Below are positions 51,400-60,618 of a stretch of DNA of 64,000 nucleotides, one piece after another. The stretch lies in contig DJEU01000032.1 in the NCBI GenBank assembly GCA_002431395.1, positions 186,001-250,000 on the forward strand. The letters are read 5' to 3'. The notes below the pieces were generated by a model. It was not told the DNA's origin and searched no databases. It worked only from the letters and a program-made list of their open reading frames with translations. Made by a program: the position numbers and the translations under genes. The DNA is from Lachnoclostridium sp. UBA5890. GTDB taxonomy: Bacteria > Bacillota > Clostridia > Lachnospirales > Lachnospiraceae. Positions within the stretch are counted from its first letter, which is position 1, and each line of letters starts with the position of its first letter.

Positions 51400-52255
51400 G
51401 TTTGTCTGCCCCCTTCCACCATTTCTTTCTGGCGTTGTCCGAAGAACGTTTTGACACACGTGTCAACATTTCCGTCAGCGTATCGGCATCCATATTTCGC
51501 GTCAATTTGCCATTCATCGCCGTCGATACAGCTCCTGTTTCCTCTGACACAATGATTGTGAGAGAATCCGAAACTTCGCTGACACCAAGCCCTGCACGAT
51601 GTCTGGTTCCCAATTCCTTGCTAAGTTCCAGATTGTCTGACAATGGAAGATAACAAGTCGCCGATACCACGCGGTTATCACGCAGAATTACAGCTCCATC
51701 ATGCAATGGAGTATTGTGTTCAAATATATTGATCAGAAGCTGGCTGCTGATCTCTGCATCAATCGGGATACCGGTTCTTTCAAACTCACGGCATTGAATC
51801 TCTTTCTCTACTACAATTAGTGCGCCCGTCTTCACCTTTGCCATCTCATAAACTGCTTTTACAATTCCCTGCACACTTCGTTCCGAATAACGATCCGTTT
51901 TGGATTTACTCTCATCAAACGGACTAATGGACGAAAACGACTTTCGCCCAAGCTGCTCCAGAGCATTGCGAAACTCTGGCTGGAAAATAATTACAATTGC
52001 TGTAATTCCGATCACCATCGCATTCTGGAAAATCCATAGCAGCACATTCATTCCCAAAATCACGGCAATCAGCCATACAATGAACAATACAACGATACCT
52101 TTCATCAATGCCCAGGCACGGGTATCCTTGATCCAGATTATGATATGATAAACAGCAAATGCAATGATAAGTATCTCAATAATATCTATGATGTTAATTG
52201 CGGGCATCGTAAGCCATGCCACATAATCTTTAAAAAAACTTCGTATCATTTCCAT
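51362..52255 (-). CDS. cdaA: Diadenylate cyclase, membrane type
   Basis: 297 aa. Three N-terminal transmembrane helices (about residues 18-95) precede a DAC domain with catalytic DGAVILRD and RHRAGLG motifs. It makes c-di-AMP from two ATP, the second messenger that controls K+ and osmolyte transport and cell-wall balance. The operon also has CdaR and two unknown membrane proteins, and the next operon encodes a K+/H+ antiporter. A long charged C-terminal tail (DKHEKQVDEKQIDE) overlaps the cdaR start. Confidence 0.95.
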   Translation of the reverse strand: MEMIRSFFKDYVAWLTMPAINIIDIIEILIIAFAVYHIIIWIKDTRAWALMKGIVVLFIVWLIAVILGMNVLLWIFQNAMVIGITAIVIIFQPEFRNALEQLGRKSFSSISPFDESKSKTDRYSERSVQGIVKAVYEMAKVKTGALIVVEKEIQCREFERTGIPIDAEISSQLLINIFEHNTPLHDGAVILRDNRVVSATCYLPLSDNLELSKELGTRHRAGLGVSEVSDSLTIIVSEETGAVSTAMNGKLTRNMDADTLTEMLTRVSKRSSDNARKKWWKGADKHEKQVDEKQIDE

Positions 52256-52288
52256 ACGTGCTCATCTCCTGCCTGCCTATTTTCGGCT

Positions 52289-53302
52289 TTATTTATGGTC
52301 AGAATTCATATCTTCTTCCAACACTTTTTCGATCTCCTCTTTTAGATCGATCATTCCCTCATCCCGATCTTCTTCAATTCTGGTCACCGTCTTATCTCCC
52401 GGTGCGACCTTCATTTTCGGAACGGCTTTTACATAATATAAATACTCTTCATCTTCAAATTGTAGTTTATGCACTCCGGTATAATCGAGTGTCATACGGA
52501 AAAACTGTACCAGATAAGAAATCACTGCTGTCAATGCCATCCCCAGAAGCAGTTTCATAAGATCGGTGTCAATCTTCCAAAACGCATCCCCGGCGATCAC
52601 GCCCGTCATTCCGGCAACCAGACCAACAAAAATGCCAATCTGTGATGCATGATTAAAACGACCGCGGCGGATCAAAAATACAACTACATAAACAATCACA
52701 AACGTGATCATATAAAGAAGCATTTCCTTATTTTGAAGAAGAAACTGAATGCAGTACTGCAATCCTTCCAGTGTATTTCCGGTATCTACCGAATTTTGTG
52801 AAATCATATAATAATTTTCGACCGCAAGCAGAATATATCTTACGAACACTCCTGCCAGACACGCCGGAATCATCGCCAGATTCAAAAACAATGCGGCTAC
52901 GATTGGCACGGCAAGCACAATGTTCAACGGCCAAAGTGCCGGAATCAAAAGAACCAGATAACTCTGACTCTTTGCATATCGGCCAAACAGCAGAAAATAT
53001 ATCAGGAGAACAAACAAAAAACATGCTGCCACCAGATAAGAAACCGCTGAAATTTCAAGTGCCGCAAGTACCGCCGCAAAAAAAATGATAACCGAATCCG
53101 GCACAAATCCACTGATCAATGCCAGAATAACGGACAACGGAAGTCCATATTCCCGGAGTTCTTTTGAAAACGGAAGCTGGTACAAAATGATACTATAAAG
53201 GATCAAACTGATCACAATCTTCAAAACAGAACGGACAATTCGATAGTTTTTTTCATAAAATTCTTTACATCTGGTTTTCAAAACCAGCAATGCCATCATC
53301 AT
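52289..53302 (-). CDS. Polytopic membrane protein of unknown function upstream of cdaA
   Basis: 337 aa with seven or more hydrophobic segments between residues 27 and 270, then a cytoplasmic tail rich in Glu and Asp (EDEEYLYYVKAVPKMK, then EEIEKVLEEDMNSDHK). No family recognised. Its ATG overlaps the preceding stop as ATGA, and it lies 33 nt before cdaA in the same operon, so a role in c-di-AMP control or transport is worth testing. The acidic tail is not typical of known transporters. Confidence 0.75.
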   Translation of the reverse strand: MMMALLVLKTRCKEFYEKNYRIVRSVLKIVISLILYSIILYQLPFSKELREYGLPLSVILALISGFVPDSVIIFFAAVLAALEISAVSYLVAACFLFVLLIYFLLFGRYAKSQSYLVLLIPALWPLNIVLAVPIVAALFLNLAMIPACLAGVFVRYILLAVENYYMISQNSVDTGNTLEGLQYCIQFLLQNKEMLLYMITFVIVYVVVFLIRRGRFNHASQIGIFVGLVAGMTGVIAGDAFWKIDTDLMKLLLGMALTAVISYLVQFFRMTLDYTGVHKLQFEDEEYLYYVKAVPKMKVAPGDKTVTRIEEDRDEGMIDLKEEIEKVLEEDMNSDHK

Positions 53303-53724
53303 AAATTCCGCTCCTCCTTATTTCCATTTTCCTCTTCTTCCCTCTCATAATAACGAATCAGTTCCTGCAAAACAAGATAATACTCCTTGACACGTTTCTT
53401 TGACGCTTCGTATTGAACTGAAGAAACGCTCACTGTGACAAAAGAAAATAATCCCAAAAGCAGAATATAAATTACGAGATACGTTCGTCCAATGCTGATA
53501 TAATCGAGTTCCAACGCATTGGTGATCAAATATTCCATATTGTACAATCCGGCGATCACCGCGATCAACACGACAGCGCATGTCACACAGACAAGCGTTT
53601 TCAAAATCTGCAGACGGATATAATCCATTTTGTAATATTTTGTCCGTGCAAAATCCTGTTTTCCCTCATGCGACTCATAGTCCGCGAGACGGATCATCAT
53701 CCTTACTTTTTGTTCACTAACCAT
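53299..53724 (-). CDS. Small two-helix membrane protein of unknown function
   Basis: 141 aa. A charged N-terminal region (about 1-35) precedes two transmembrane helices (about 38-60 and 75-100). A basic, amphipathic C-terminal region (EASKKRVKEYYLVLQELIRYYEREEEE) resembles a coiled coil. It is the first gene of the cdaA operon with its own promoter and overlaps the next gene by 4 nt. No homologous family comes to mind. Confidence 0.72.
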   Translation of the reverse strand: MVSEQKVRMMIRLADYESHEGKQDFARTKYYKMDYIRLQILKTLVCVTCAVVLIAVIAGLYNMEYLITNALELDYISIGRTYLVIYILLLGLFSFVTVSVSSVQYEASKKRVKEYYLVLQELIRYYEREEEENGNKEERNL

Positions 53725-53781
53725 ATATACTCCACTTCTTTGTCATAAAATCGTCAACCGGTATAGTACTACCTATATTTA

Positions 53782-53809
53782 ATTATAACAAAATATCCGC
53801 TCTACGCAA
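53782..53809 (-). promoter_or_regulatory. Promoter of the cdaA operon
   Basis: -35 TTGCGT (53804-53809), 16-nt spacer, -10 TATAAT (53782-53787) on the minus strand, about 58 nt upstream of the first start codon. Confidence 0.6.
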
Positions 53810-53838
53810 CAAAAAATTTATTAAATATTGGTTACCAA

Positions 53839-55431
53839 CTATTTCGAGCGATTGATAACGACCATATCCCCCACCTGCAAAACGTCATTTCCATTCGGAA
53901 TGATAATGCTTCCTTCTCGCTGTATCATAATGATCAACTCATTTTTTCCGGTTTTGATCTCGCTCAGTTTCTTTCCGACGTATTTGTGGCCCTCCTCCAA
54001 ATGCTTTTCAAGAAGCCGGATTCCGGTCACTTCCTCCGGTGCAAGTGCGCTGAGGATCAGACGGTCTCCTTCCAGCAGTATCGTCTGGCCGTTTGGGACA
54101 ATATTTTTGCCTTCCCGCTCCAGCAGGACAACAAGCGTCTCCGGCGGCAGATTGATCTCACAGAGTGCCCTTCCGCACCAGGCATGTTCTCTCGTTACCA
54201 TAAATTGGATAAATTGAACCGGAACTTCGTTGGAATAGTCATTGAACGTTTTCAATACCGTGTCGCTCTCGTCAATCATATCCAGTTTTTTTGCAACTGC
54301 CGGAAGCAATGCACCCTGGAAAAGAATGGAAAACAAGACGACCGTAAATACAATATGATAGATATCATTTTCCAGATTCAGGCTCTGTGTCGCCATCATG
54401 GCAAACACGATGGAAGCCGCTCCACGCAGTCCCGACCAGCAAACGAGGATCTGTTGCGCTGCTTTTGCCCGAAATGGCGTTAGAACAAGGATCACAGACA
54501 ACGGTCTTGCGATAAATGTCACGATCAGTGCGATGACAAGAGCCGGCAAAATTACCTGCGGCAGTCTTGACGGAAATGCCAGTAGTCCCATCAAAAAGAA
54601 AATCAGAATCTGGGTAAGTCCGGTCATACCATCAAAGAAATGAACCAGATTGGTCTTATTCTTAATGTCAGAATTTCCCAGTACAATTCCTACAATGTAT
54701 ACGCTGAGATAACCATTTGCGCCCATTGCGGTCGGCATCGCATAGGCCAGCAAAGCAATTCCGACGGAAAAAATAATATCAAAACCATCCGTAGAAAACC
54801 GGCAGTGCTTCATGAGATAAACCGAAGCCGCGGCAAACAAAATACCACATACGATGCCTCCGCCGATCTGCAGAACGATCATCTGAATAAGCTGATACGA
54901 ATTCAGACTTCCCTTTGCGACCGTGATCAAAATAGCCGTCATCATATACGCCACCGGATCATTACTTCCACTCTCCAATTCCAGCAGAGAGGCCGTATTG
55001 TATTTGAGGTTTAACTGTTTGGAACGCAATATGGAAAAGACGGAAGCCGCGTCGGTAGAACTGAGCAGTGCTCCGATCAGAAAACTTTCAATCCATGAAA
55101 TCGAAAGAATATAATGACAAAGAAGTCCGGTCACGCCCGCTGTCAGCAGCACGCCGAACGTCGATAATAAGACAGCCTTTCCCGCCGCCGGTCTGGCATG
55201 TTCCCAGTTTGTTCCAAAACCGCCGTAAAACATAATAAAGATTAAAGCGATCGAACACACCTGCTCCGCGAACGAATAGTTGTCAAACGGGATCTTAACC
55301 ACTCCATCGGAGCCAAAAAAGATACCAAGTAATATAAAACCAAGTAAAACCGGGATTCCAAAACGGTCAGAAACCCGGTCCAAAAAAACACAGATTAAAA
55401 TAATCATGGCGATTAAAATAGGGCTAATCAT
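53839..55431 (-). CDS. K+/H+ antiporter, CPA family, with two RCK_C (TrkA_C) domains
   Basis: 530 aa. Twelve or so transmembrane segments (1-375) carry the antiporter signatures SSTDAASVFSILR and ELESGSNDP. Two cytoplasmic TrkA_C-type domains follow, about residues 400-460 and 470-530 (REHAWCGRALCEINLPPETL, YVGKKLSEIKTGKNELIIMI). From family knowledge, such RCK_C domains can bind c-di-AMP and open the antiporter. It overlaps the Na/Pi gene by 8 nt. Direct control by the nearby CdaA product is plausible but not shown. Confidence 0.88.
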   Translation of the reverse strand: MISPILIAMIILICVFLDRVSDRFGIPVLLGFILLGIFFGSDGVVKIPFDNYSFAEQVCSIALIFIMFYGGFGTNWEHARPAAGKAVLLSTFGVLLTAGVTGLLCHYILSISWIESFLIGALLSSTDAASVFSILRSKQLNLKYNTASLLELESGSNDPVAYMMTAILITVAKGSLNSYQLIQMIVLQIGGGIVCGILFAAASVYLMKHCRFSTDGFDIIFSVGIALLAYAMPTAMGANGYLSVYIVGIVLGNSDIKNKTNLVHFFDGMTGLTQILIFFLMGLLAFPSRLPQVILPALVIALIVTFIARPLSVILVLTPFRAKAAQQILVCWSGLRGAASIVFAMMATQSLNLENDIYHIVFTVVLFSILFQGALLPAVAKKLDMIDESDTVLKTFNDYSNEVPVQFIQFMVTREHAWCGRALCEINLPPETLVVLLEREGKNIVPNGQTILLEGDRLILSALAPEEVTGIRLLEKHLEEGHKYVGKKLSEIKTGKNELIIMIQREGSIIIPNGNDVLQVGDMVVINRSK

Positions 55432-57100
55432 CCAATCCCCCTTCTTCTAAATTCCAAGTCCAATTTTCTGCTCCTAACGAGGCAATCGTCTGTAATTCAT
55501 CTGCAATATTGAGTGCATGATCTCCAATTCGTTCAAAATCCGTAAGCATTTCCGAATATAAGATACTTGCCTGATACGAACATTCTTCCTTCTGAATACG
55601 TTCCATCATGCGCTCGCGGCATTTTTTCGTGAGATCATCAATCTCTTGCTCTTTCTCTGCAATCCTATCGTGCCATTTTCCCACGTCACCATCTACATCT
55701 GTTAGTGTAGCAAATAACTCATCGCAGATTTCTTGAAGATAGGCGGCTTCTTTTTTTGCCTTCTTCGAAAATTTGACACCCATCTTTTTACGGTTTTTCG
55801 AATATTCCGCAATATTCATTGCATGATCACTGATCCGCTCTATATTCCCGGCAATGGCATAATAGCTGCTGAAAACGCCGCTTCCGATCGTCGTATTTTC
55901 GTGGGAAAGTGCGTTCGTAATAAGACAGGAAATCTGCGTATTCATCTGATCCACCTGCTCTTCCGTCGCAGCGATGGTCTGAAACATCTCCTTGTCATTT
56001 TTGGTAAATACATCAAACGCATTGTGTACATTTCGCTCCGCCATACGGAGCATATCCCACAATTCTTTTTTTGCCTCTTCCGTACTGACTGCGGATTGCC
56101 CCAGAGTATCCCGGACATTAAACTGCATCCGAGGCAGAACACCTTGAATTGCACCATCCTTTTCATTCACTGGCAATATTTTCTGCGATATGTTCGCAAG
56201 CACCTCACCAAAAGGAAGGAGAAGAATTGTTGTCACAACATTAAATAGTGTATGTAAATTGGCGATCTGACCGGGTACATTAGTCGGAGTAAATGCCTGC
56301 AGCCATCCGATCAGCGGTGTGACGATGCAAAGAATCGTAAACAGGAACGTTCCAATAACATTAAAGGTAAAATGCACGATCGTTGTCCGCTTTGCATTGC
56401 GGTTTGCGCCGATGGAAGCAAGAAGTGCCGTAATACACGTTCCAATATTCTGTCCAAAAAGAATAAATGCTGCACTGTTCAATGTAACGATTCCACTGGC
56501 TGCAAGTGCCTGCAGAATTCCCACTGAAGCCGATGATGACTGAATGATCGCCGTAAAGATCATTCCGGCAAGAATTCCCAAAAGCGGATTTTCAAAACGA
56601 GTCAAAAGTCCGACAAATTCCTGTGATTCACTAAGTGGCGCCATTGACGAACTCATCATGTCCATTCCGATAAAAAGGATTCCAAGCCCCGCCACAATAT
56701 TTCCGATATGATGGATTCTTTCATTTTTCAGAAATACAAGCACAGCTACGCCGACAAAGGCGATAAATGGTGCCAATGCTCCGATATCCAACGCAATCAG
56801 CTGCCCGGTGATCGTTGTTCCGATATTAGCACCCATGATGATCCAGATTGCCTGCGTCAACGTCATCATGCCACAATTTACAAATCCTACTACCATTACG
56901 GTTGTCGCCGAAGAGGACTGGATCACTGCAGTAATAACAGCACCGACCAATACTCCCAGCAAACGATTGGAAGTCAGTTTTTCAAGAATCTGCTTCATTT
57001 TATCGCCTGCTGCATTTTCGAGTCCCTGGCTCATCATCTGCATACCATATAAAAACAGTGCAAGTCCTCCGAGCAACCCCATAATATCTGTTAATTTCAT
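55424..57100 (-). CDS. Na+/phosphate symporter, NptA type with PhoU domain
   Basis: 558 aa. Two inverted Na/Pi repeats carry the QSSSATT and QSSSASVG signatures (near residues 60 and 190). The C-terminal cytoplasmic PhoU-like domain (330-550) reads NAFDVFTKND, IERISDHAMNIAEY and FERIGDHALNIADE. It takes up phosphate with sodium. It lies 23 nt after the response-regulator gene and overlaps the antiporter gene, so all four genes are co-transcribed. Confidence 0.92.
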   Translation of the reverse strand: MKLTDIMGLLGGLALFLYGMQMMSQGLENAAGDKMKQILEKLTSNRLLGVLVGAVITAVIQSSSATTVMVVGFVNCGMMTLTQAIWIIMGANIGTTITGQLIALDIGALAPFIAFVGVAVLVFLKNERIHHIGNIVAGLGILFIGMDMMSSSMAPLSESQEFVGLLTRFENPLLGILAGMIFTAIIQSSSASVGILQALAASGIVTLNSAAFILFGQNIGTCITALLASIGANRNAKRTTIVHFTFNVIGTFLFTILCIVTPLIGWLQAFTPTNVPGQIANLHTLFNVVTTILLLPFGEVLANISQKILPVNEKDGAIQGVLPRMQFNVRDTLGQSAVSTEEAKKELWDMLRMAERNVHNAFDVFTKNDKEMFQTIAATEEQVDQMNTQISCLITNALSHENTTIGSGVFSSYYAIAGNIERISDHAMNIAEYSKNRKKMGVKFSKKAKKEAAYLQEICDELFATLTDVDGDVGKWHDRIAEKEQEIDDLTKKCRERMMERIQKEECSYQASILYSEMLTDFERIGDHALNIADELQTIASLGAENWTWNLEEGGLDD

Positions 57101-57123
57101 CGTTGTATCCCTTTCGTTTTATG

Positions 57124-57828
57124 TTATAATTCCTGTTCGTCATTCATGCGGTAGCCGACTCCAAGTTCGTTTCGTATATAGCGGTATTCGCCGGGTGTCT
57201 CACCAAATTTTTTACGAATATTTGCCATATTTACTTGAAGTTTTTTGACACTACCGGGATCTGAATATCCCCACACTTTTTTAATAATTTCAGCATAGGT
57301 AAGTACTTTTCCGGCATGTACGGCAAGCAGCTCTACGATATTATATTCGGTCTGCGTCAACCGTATCTCTTCTTCTCCGATCGTAACTCTTCTGGCATCG
57401 TAGGAGATTTTCATATCTCCCAGTTGAAATTCTTGTCTAATCCCTGTTCCGGCGCCCTGAAATCGTGCCGTCCTTAGTGTGGCTCGTACCCTTGCCAAAA
57501 GTTCATCGGTTCCAAACGGTTTGGTAATATAGTCATTGGCACCGAGATCCAGTGCCTCTACTTTGTCTGATTCATCACTTCGCGCCGACAGTACAATAAT
57601 CGGCGTATCCGAATCCTTCCGTATCTGTTTTATCACCTCTGTCCCATCCATATCCGGCAGTCCAAGATCCAAAATAACAACATCCGGATGATGTGACCAG
57701 AACATCGTCAAACCGCTTTCTCCCCTTTGAGAAAAGATTGTCTGATACTCATGCGTCTCAAAGATCATTTTCATAAAATTGCAAATGTTAATCTCATCTT
57801 CTATCACTTGCACTTTATACTTATTCAT
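57124..57828 (-). CDS. OmpR/KdpE-family response regulator
   Basis: 234 aa. The receiver domain (1-120) has acidic pocket VIEDE, phosphorylation site VVILDLGLPDMDG, and the switch residues VLSARS and KPFG. The C-terminal winged helix reads LTQTEYNIVELLAVHAGKVL. The KdpE type is suggested by overall sequence. Its start overlaps the kinase stop by 8 nt. It probably regulates its own operon, including the ion transporters (inference). Confidence 0.9.
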   Translation of the reverse strand: MNKYKVQVIEDEINICNFMKMIFETHEYQTIFSQRGESGLTMFWSHHPDVVILDLGLPDMDGTEVIKQIRKDSDTPIIVLSARSDESDKVEALDLGANDYITKPFGTDELLARVRATLRTARFQGAGTGIRQEFQLGDMKISYDARRVTIGEEEIRLTQTEYNIVELLAVHAGKVLTYAEIIKKVWGYSDPGSVKKLQVNMANIRKKFGETPGEYRYIRNELGVGYRMNDEQEL

Positions 57829-58882
57829 TTTCGGTTTCCTCCAATTCTAAGGCAAAGCGGATGCAGCATCCCCCTTCCTTTCGATTCTCTGCCGTAATCG
57901 CGCCACCATGTGCCTTAATGATCGAAGCACACACAGCCAGACCGATTCCCATGCTTCGTTTCTGGTTATCCACCGGCGCATCTTTCACAGAAAAATAATC
58001 TTGAAAAAGTCCTTTCATTCGGTCTTTTTCGATTCCACATCCATCATCCCGGACTTCAAATACCGCTTTATCTCCCAGCACAAACACATGAAGTTCCAGT
58101 GTTTTCATTCCCTTCGCGTGCTGCACGGCATTTTCCAAAAGATTCATAAGAACCTGTTCAATCAGCACTGCATCCATTGGGATACTGGTAAATTCTTCCG
58201 GTATCGACACCTTCACTTTTTGATTCGGATACCGTTTTTTAAACTGCGTCAGCACCGAATCGATCAGTTCTTCCAAAACTGTCGATGTCTTGACAAGTTT
58301 CACTCCATCGTTGTCAATCCGTGTAATGGACAAAATATTTTCCACCATTCCGATAAGCCATCTGGCATCTTCCCGAATTCCGTCCGCCAGCTGCACAACC
58401 TGATTCTCAGACAAATGCTCATAATTTTGTACAATTGCCGAACTGGATCCGTAAATCGTTGTAAGCGGAGTCCTAAGATCATGAGAAACCGCCCTTAAAA
58501 GGTTTCCGCGCATTTTTTCGTTGATACTCTCTGCCCGCACACGTTCCTGCCATTTAAGCTGTGACGTAATCGTGCTCGTCATTGCCGTGATCACAAGCAT
58601 GATCACCGCGGAAATGATATTTTCCGGAATGCTGAAGTTAAAGGCAAAATATGGAAAAGCAAACGCAAAATTAAGTACAAGTACACTTAACAGCGAGGCG
58701 ATGATCCCATACACAAATCCATCCGTAAATCTCGACACAAAAAACACTGCCATCGCCATAACTGCCGGCGGTACGGTCTCTGCCGAAAATTTTGTTTCCA
58801 ACAGGAGGCAGAGCAAGAATGCCCCCGCCAAAATACTGAACATCTTCAATCCGTCAATTATGTACTTTGTTACATTTTTCAT
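57821..58882 (-). CDS. KdpD-like sensor histidine kinase lacking the N-terminal KdpD sensor
   Basis: 353 aa from the ATG at 58882, preceded by AGGAG; an upstream frame exists but starts within the repeat. Four closely spaced transmembrane helices (about residues 10-95, DUF4118-like) precede a HisKA domain (AVSHDLRTPLTTIYGSSS) and HATPase with NLLENAVQHA, DDGCGI and GIGLAV. Full-length KdpD adds about 400 N-terminal residues with a Usp domain that senses c-di-AMP; that part is missing here. It may sense another membrane or ion cue. Confidence 0.88.
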   Translation of the reverse strand: MKNVTKYIIDGLKMFSILAGAFLLCLLLETKFSAETVPPAVMAMAVFFVSRFTDGFVYGIIASLLSVLVLNFAFAFPYFAFNFSIPENIISAVIMLVITAMTSTITSQLKWQERVRAESINEKMRGNLLRAVSHDLRTPLTTIYGSSSAIVQNYEHLSENQVVQLADGIREDARWLIGMVENILSITRIDNDGVKLVKTSTVLEELIDSVLTQFKKRYPNQKVKVSIPEEFTSIPMDAVLIEQVLMNLLENAVQHAKGMKTLELHVFVLGDKAVFEVRDDGCGIEKDRMKGLFQDYFSVKDAPVDNQKRSMGIGLAVCASIIKAHGGAITAENRKEGGCCIRFALELEETENE

Positions 58883-58976
58883 TTCTTTCCATCTCCTCCG
58901 TTTTTTATTATACAGATATGGTAGTAAAGAATCAGCAAAGAAACAAGACTTTTTTTCAAATTTCCGTAATCTTTCA

Positions 58977-59093
58977 AAAAAGGTTTGCATTTCGTGAGCG
59001 CTCTCGCTCCAACAAACGACGCAGGGGTATCGATATGTAAATGACACATATCTGATACCCGCGCGTTTGTACTCACGTCATGCAAACCTTTTT
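58977..59093. repeat. Structured palindromic repeat, copy B
   Basis: This occupies the middle of the 58883-59191 gap. Outer arms AAAAAGGTTTGCAT (58977-58990) and 59080-59093 pair perfectly, then CGTGAG (58993-58998) with CTCACG (59072-59077). Inside are ACAAACG/CGTTTGT, and GGGTATC-GATATGT (59025-59038) with ACATATC-T-GATACCC (59046-59060) around a 7-nt loop. The core matches copy A at 41481-41516 with compensating changes. The rest of the gap holds the kinase leader with a -10-like TATAAT (58907-58912) and an AT-rich eno 3-prime region without a convincing terminator. Confidence 0.8.
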
Positions 59094-59191
59094 GATAAAT
59101 TACTAAAATTCTAAAAATACTAATTTACTACTTATTTTTTAAGTATTCCCGCTTGGAAAACTCTGATCTCCTTTTCTAATTGAAACGCCGT

Positions 59192-60487
59192 TTATTTCAC
59201 ATTAAAGGCATTCATTCCCGGATATACTGCACTTTCGCCAAGTTCTTCTTCGATACGGAGAAGCTGGTTGTATTTGGCTACACGCTCGGAACGGCTTGGT
59301 GCTCCGGTCTTGATCTGGCAGGTGTTGAGTGCCACGGCAAGATCGGCGATTGTCGTATCCTCTGTCTCGCCGGAACGATGGGATGAAATTGCTGTGTATC
59401 CGGCTTTATGTGCCATTTTAATAGCTTCCAATGTCTCGGATACAGAACCGATCTGATTGAGTTTGATCAAGATACTGTTTCCACAGCCAAGCTCAATTCC
59501 CTTTGCCAGACGCTCGGTGTTTGTTACAAACAAGTCATCGCCAACCAACTGTACTTTGTCGCCAAGTTCTGCTGTAAGTTTTTTCCAGCCTTCCCAGTCT
59601 TCTTCGTCCAATGCGTCCTCGATGGAAATGATCGGATATTTCTCAACCAGTTTTTTCCAATGGTCAATCAACTGCTCTGACGTATAAACCGTTCCGGCTT
59701 TTGGAAGTTTATATTCTCCCACAGTGCCTGTTTTCCATTCGGAAGAAGCGGCATCCATCGCAATCTTGAAATCTTTTCCCGGCTCATATCCTGCTTTTTT
59801 TACTGCCTCGAGAATGGTTTCGATGGCTTCTTCATCGGATTTCAATGCAGGTGCAAAACCACCTTCATCGCCGACAGAAGTAGCCAGTCCTCTTTCTTTT
59901 AAAATCGAAGCCAGCGCATGGAATACTTCCGCACACCAGCGAAGACATTCTTTAAAAGAAGGTGCTCCGACCGGCATGATCATAAATTCCTGCACATCAA
60001 GTCCGGAAGACAATGCATGGCATCCTCCGTTTACAATATTCATCATCGGAACCGGAAGACGATTTCCACTGATTCCGCCAAGGAAACGGTACAACGGAAT
60101 CTCCAATGCATTGGCTGCTGCCTTCGCACAAGCAATCGAAACCGCAAGGATCGCATTGGCTCCCAGATTGGATTTGTCCTTTGTTCCATCGGCTTTTCTC
60201 ATCGCTGCATCTACCGCGTAAATATCCGACGCATCCATTCCTTTCAACGTCTCCTGAATGGTCGTGTTGATATTTTCAACCGCCTTGGAAACACCTTTTC
60301 CAAGATATCTTCCCTTGTCGCCATCACGAAGTTCAAGCGCCTCAAATTCACCGGTAGAGGCTCCGGATGGTGCGGTTCCTCTTCCCATCACACCGCCACA
60401 CAGATAAACTTCTGCCTCTACGGTCGGATTTCCACGGGAATCCATAATTTCTCTTCCTATTATCTTTTCAATCTGCAAATGATTCAC
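59192..60487 (-). CDS. eno: Enolase
   Basis: 431 aa, the standard length. Catalytic segments are DSRGNPTVEAEVYL near residue 15, the GASTGEFEALELRDGD loop, GDDLFVTN and SHRSGETEDTTIADLAV. It converts 2-phosphoglycerate to phosphoenolpyruvate. The start is GTG with GGAG 9 nt upstream; the sequence MNHLQIEKIIGREI before it fits the family N terminus. It is transcribed alone from its own promoter. Confidence 0.97.
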   Translation of the reverse strand: MNHLQIEKIIGREIMDSRGNPTVEAEVYLCGGVMGRGTAPSGASTGEFEALELRDGDKGRYLGKGVSKAVENINTTIQETLKGMDASDIYAVDAAMRKADGTKDKSNLGANAILAVSIACAKAAANALEIPLYRFLGGISGNRLPVPMMNIVNGGCHALSSGLDVQEFMIMPVGAPSFKECLRWCAEVFHALASILKERGLATSVGDEGGFAPALKSDEEAIETILEAVKKAGYEPGKDFKIAMDAASSEWKTGTVGEYKLPKAGTVYTSEQLIDHWKKLVEKYPIISIEDALDEEDWEGWKKLTAELGDKVQLVGDDLFVTNTERLAKGIELGCGNSILIKLNQIGSVSETLEAIKMAHKAGYTAISSHRSGETEDTTIADLAVALNTCQIKTGAPSRSERVAKYNQLLRIEEELGESAVYPGMNAFNVK

Positions 60488-60543
60488 TTTTTTATTCTCC
60501 TTTCAAAAAACAGTCTTGTAGTTAGTGTTTGCTAACAATCATT

Positions 60544-60572
60544 AGTATATTCTAATAATTTGCAAAAAACAA
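60544..60572 (-). promoter_or_regulatory. eno promoter
   Basis: -35 TTGTTT (60567-60572), 17-nt spacer, -10 TATACT (60544-60549) on the minus strand. A short GTTAG/CTAAC dyad (60516-60531) sits in the leader. Confidence 0.6.
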
Positions 60573-60618
60573 GAGATTTTCCCCACAAAAACGACTTTTA
60601 AAATGAGAATCTTTTTCA

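Noticed and set aside
53822..53838. TTGGTTACCAA palindrome as terminator of the antiporter operon
   Set aside because: The loop would be too small and the T-run is separated; not a convincing terminator.
58883..59085. N-terminal extension of the histidine kinase, or a 68-codon frame through repeat B
   Set aside because: The extension lies inside the repeat, and a proper start with AGGAG exists at 58882. Treated as noncoding repeat.
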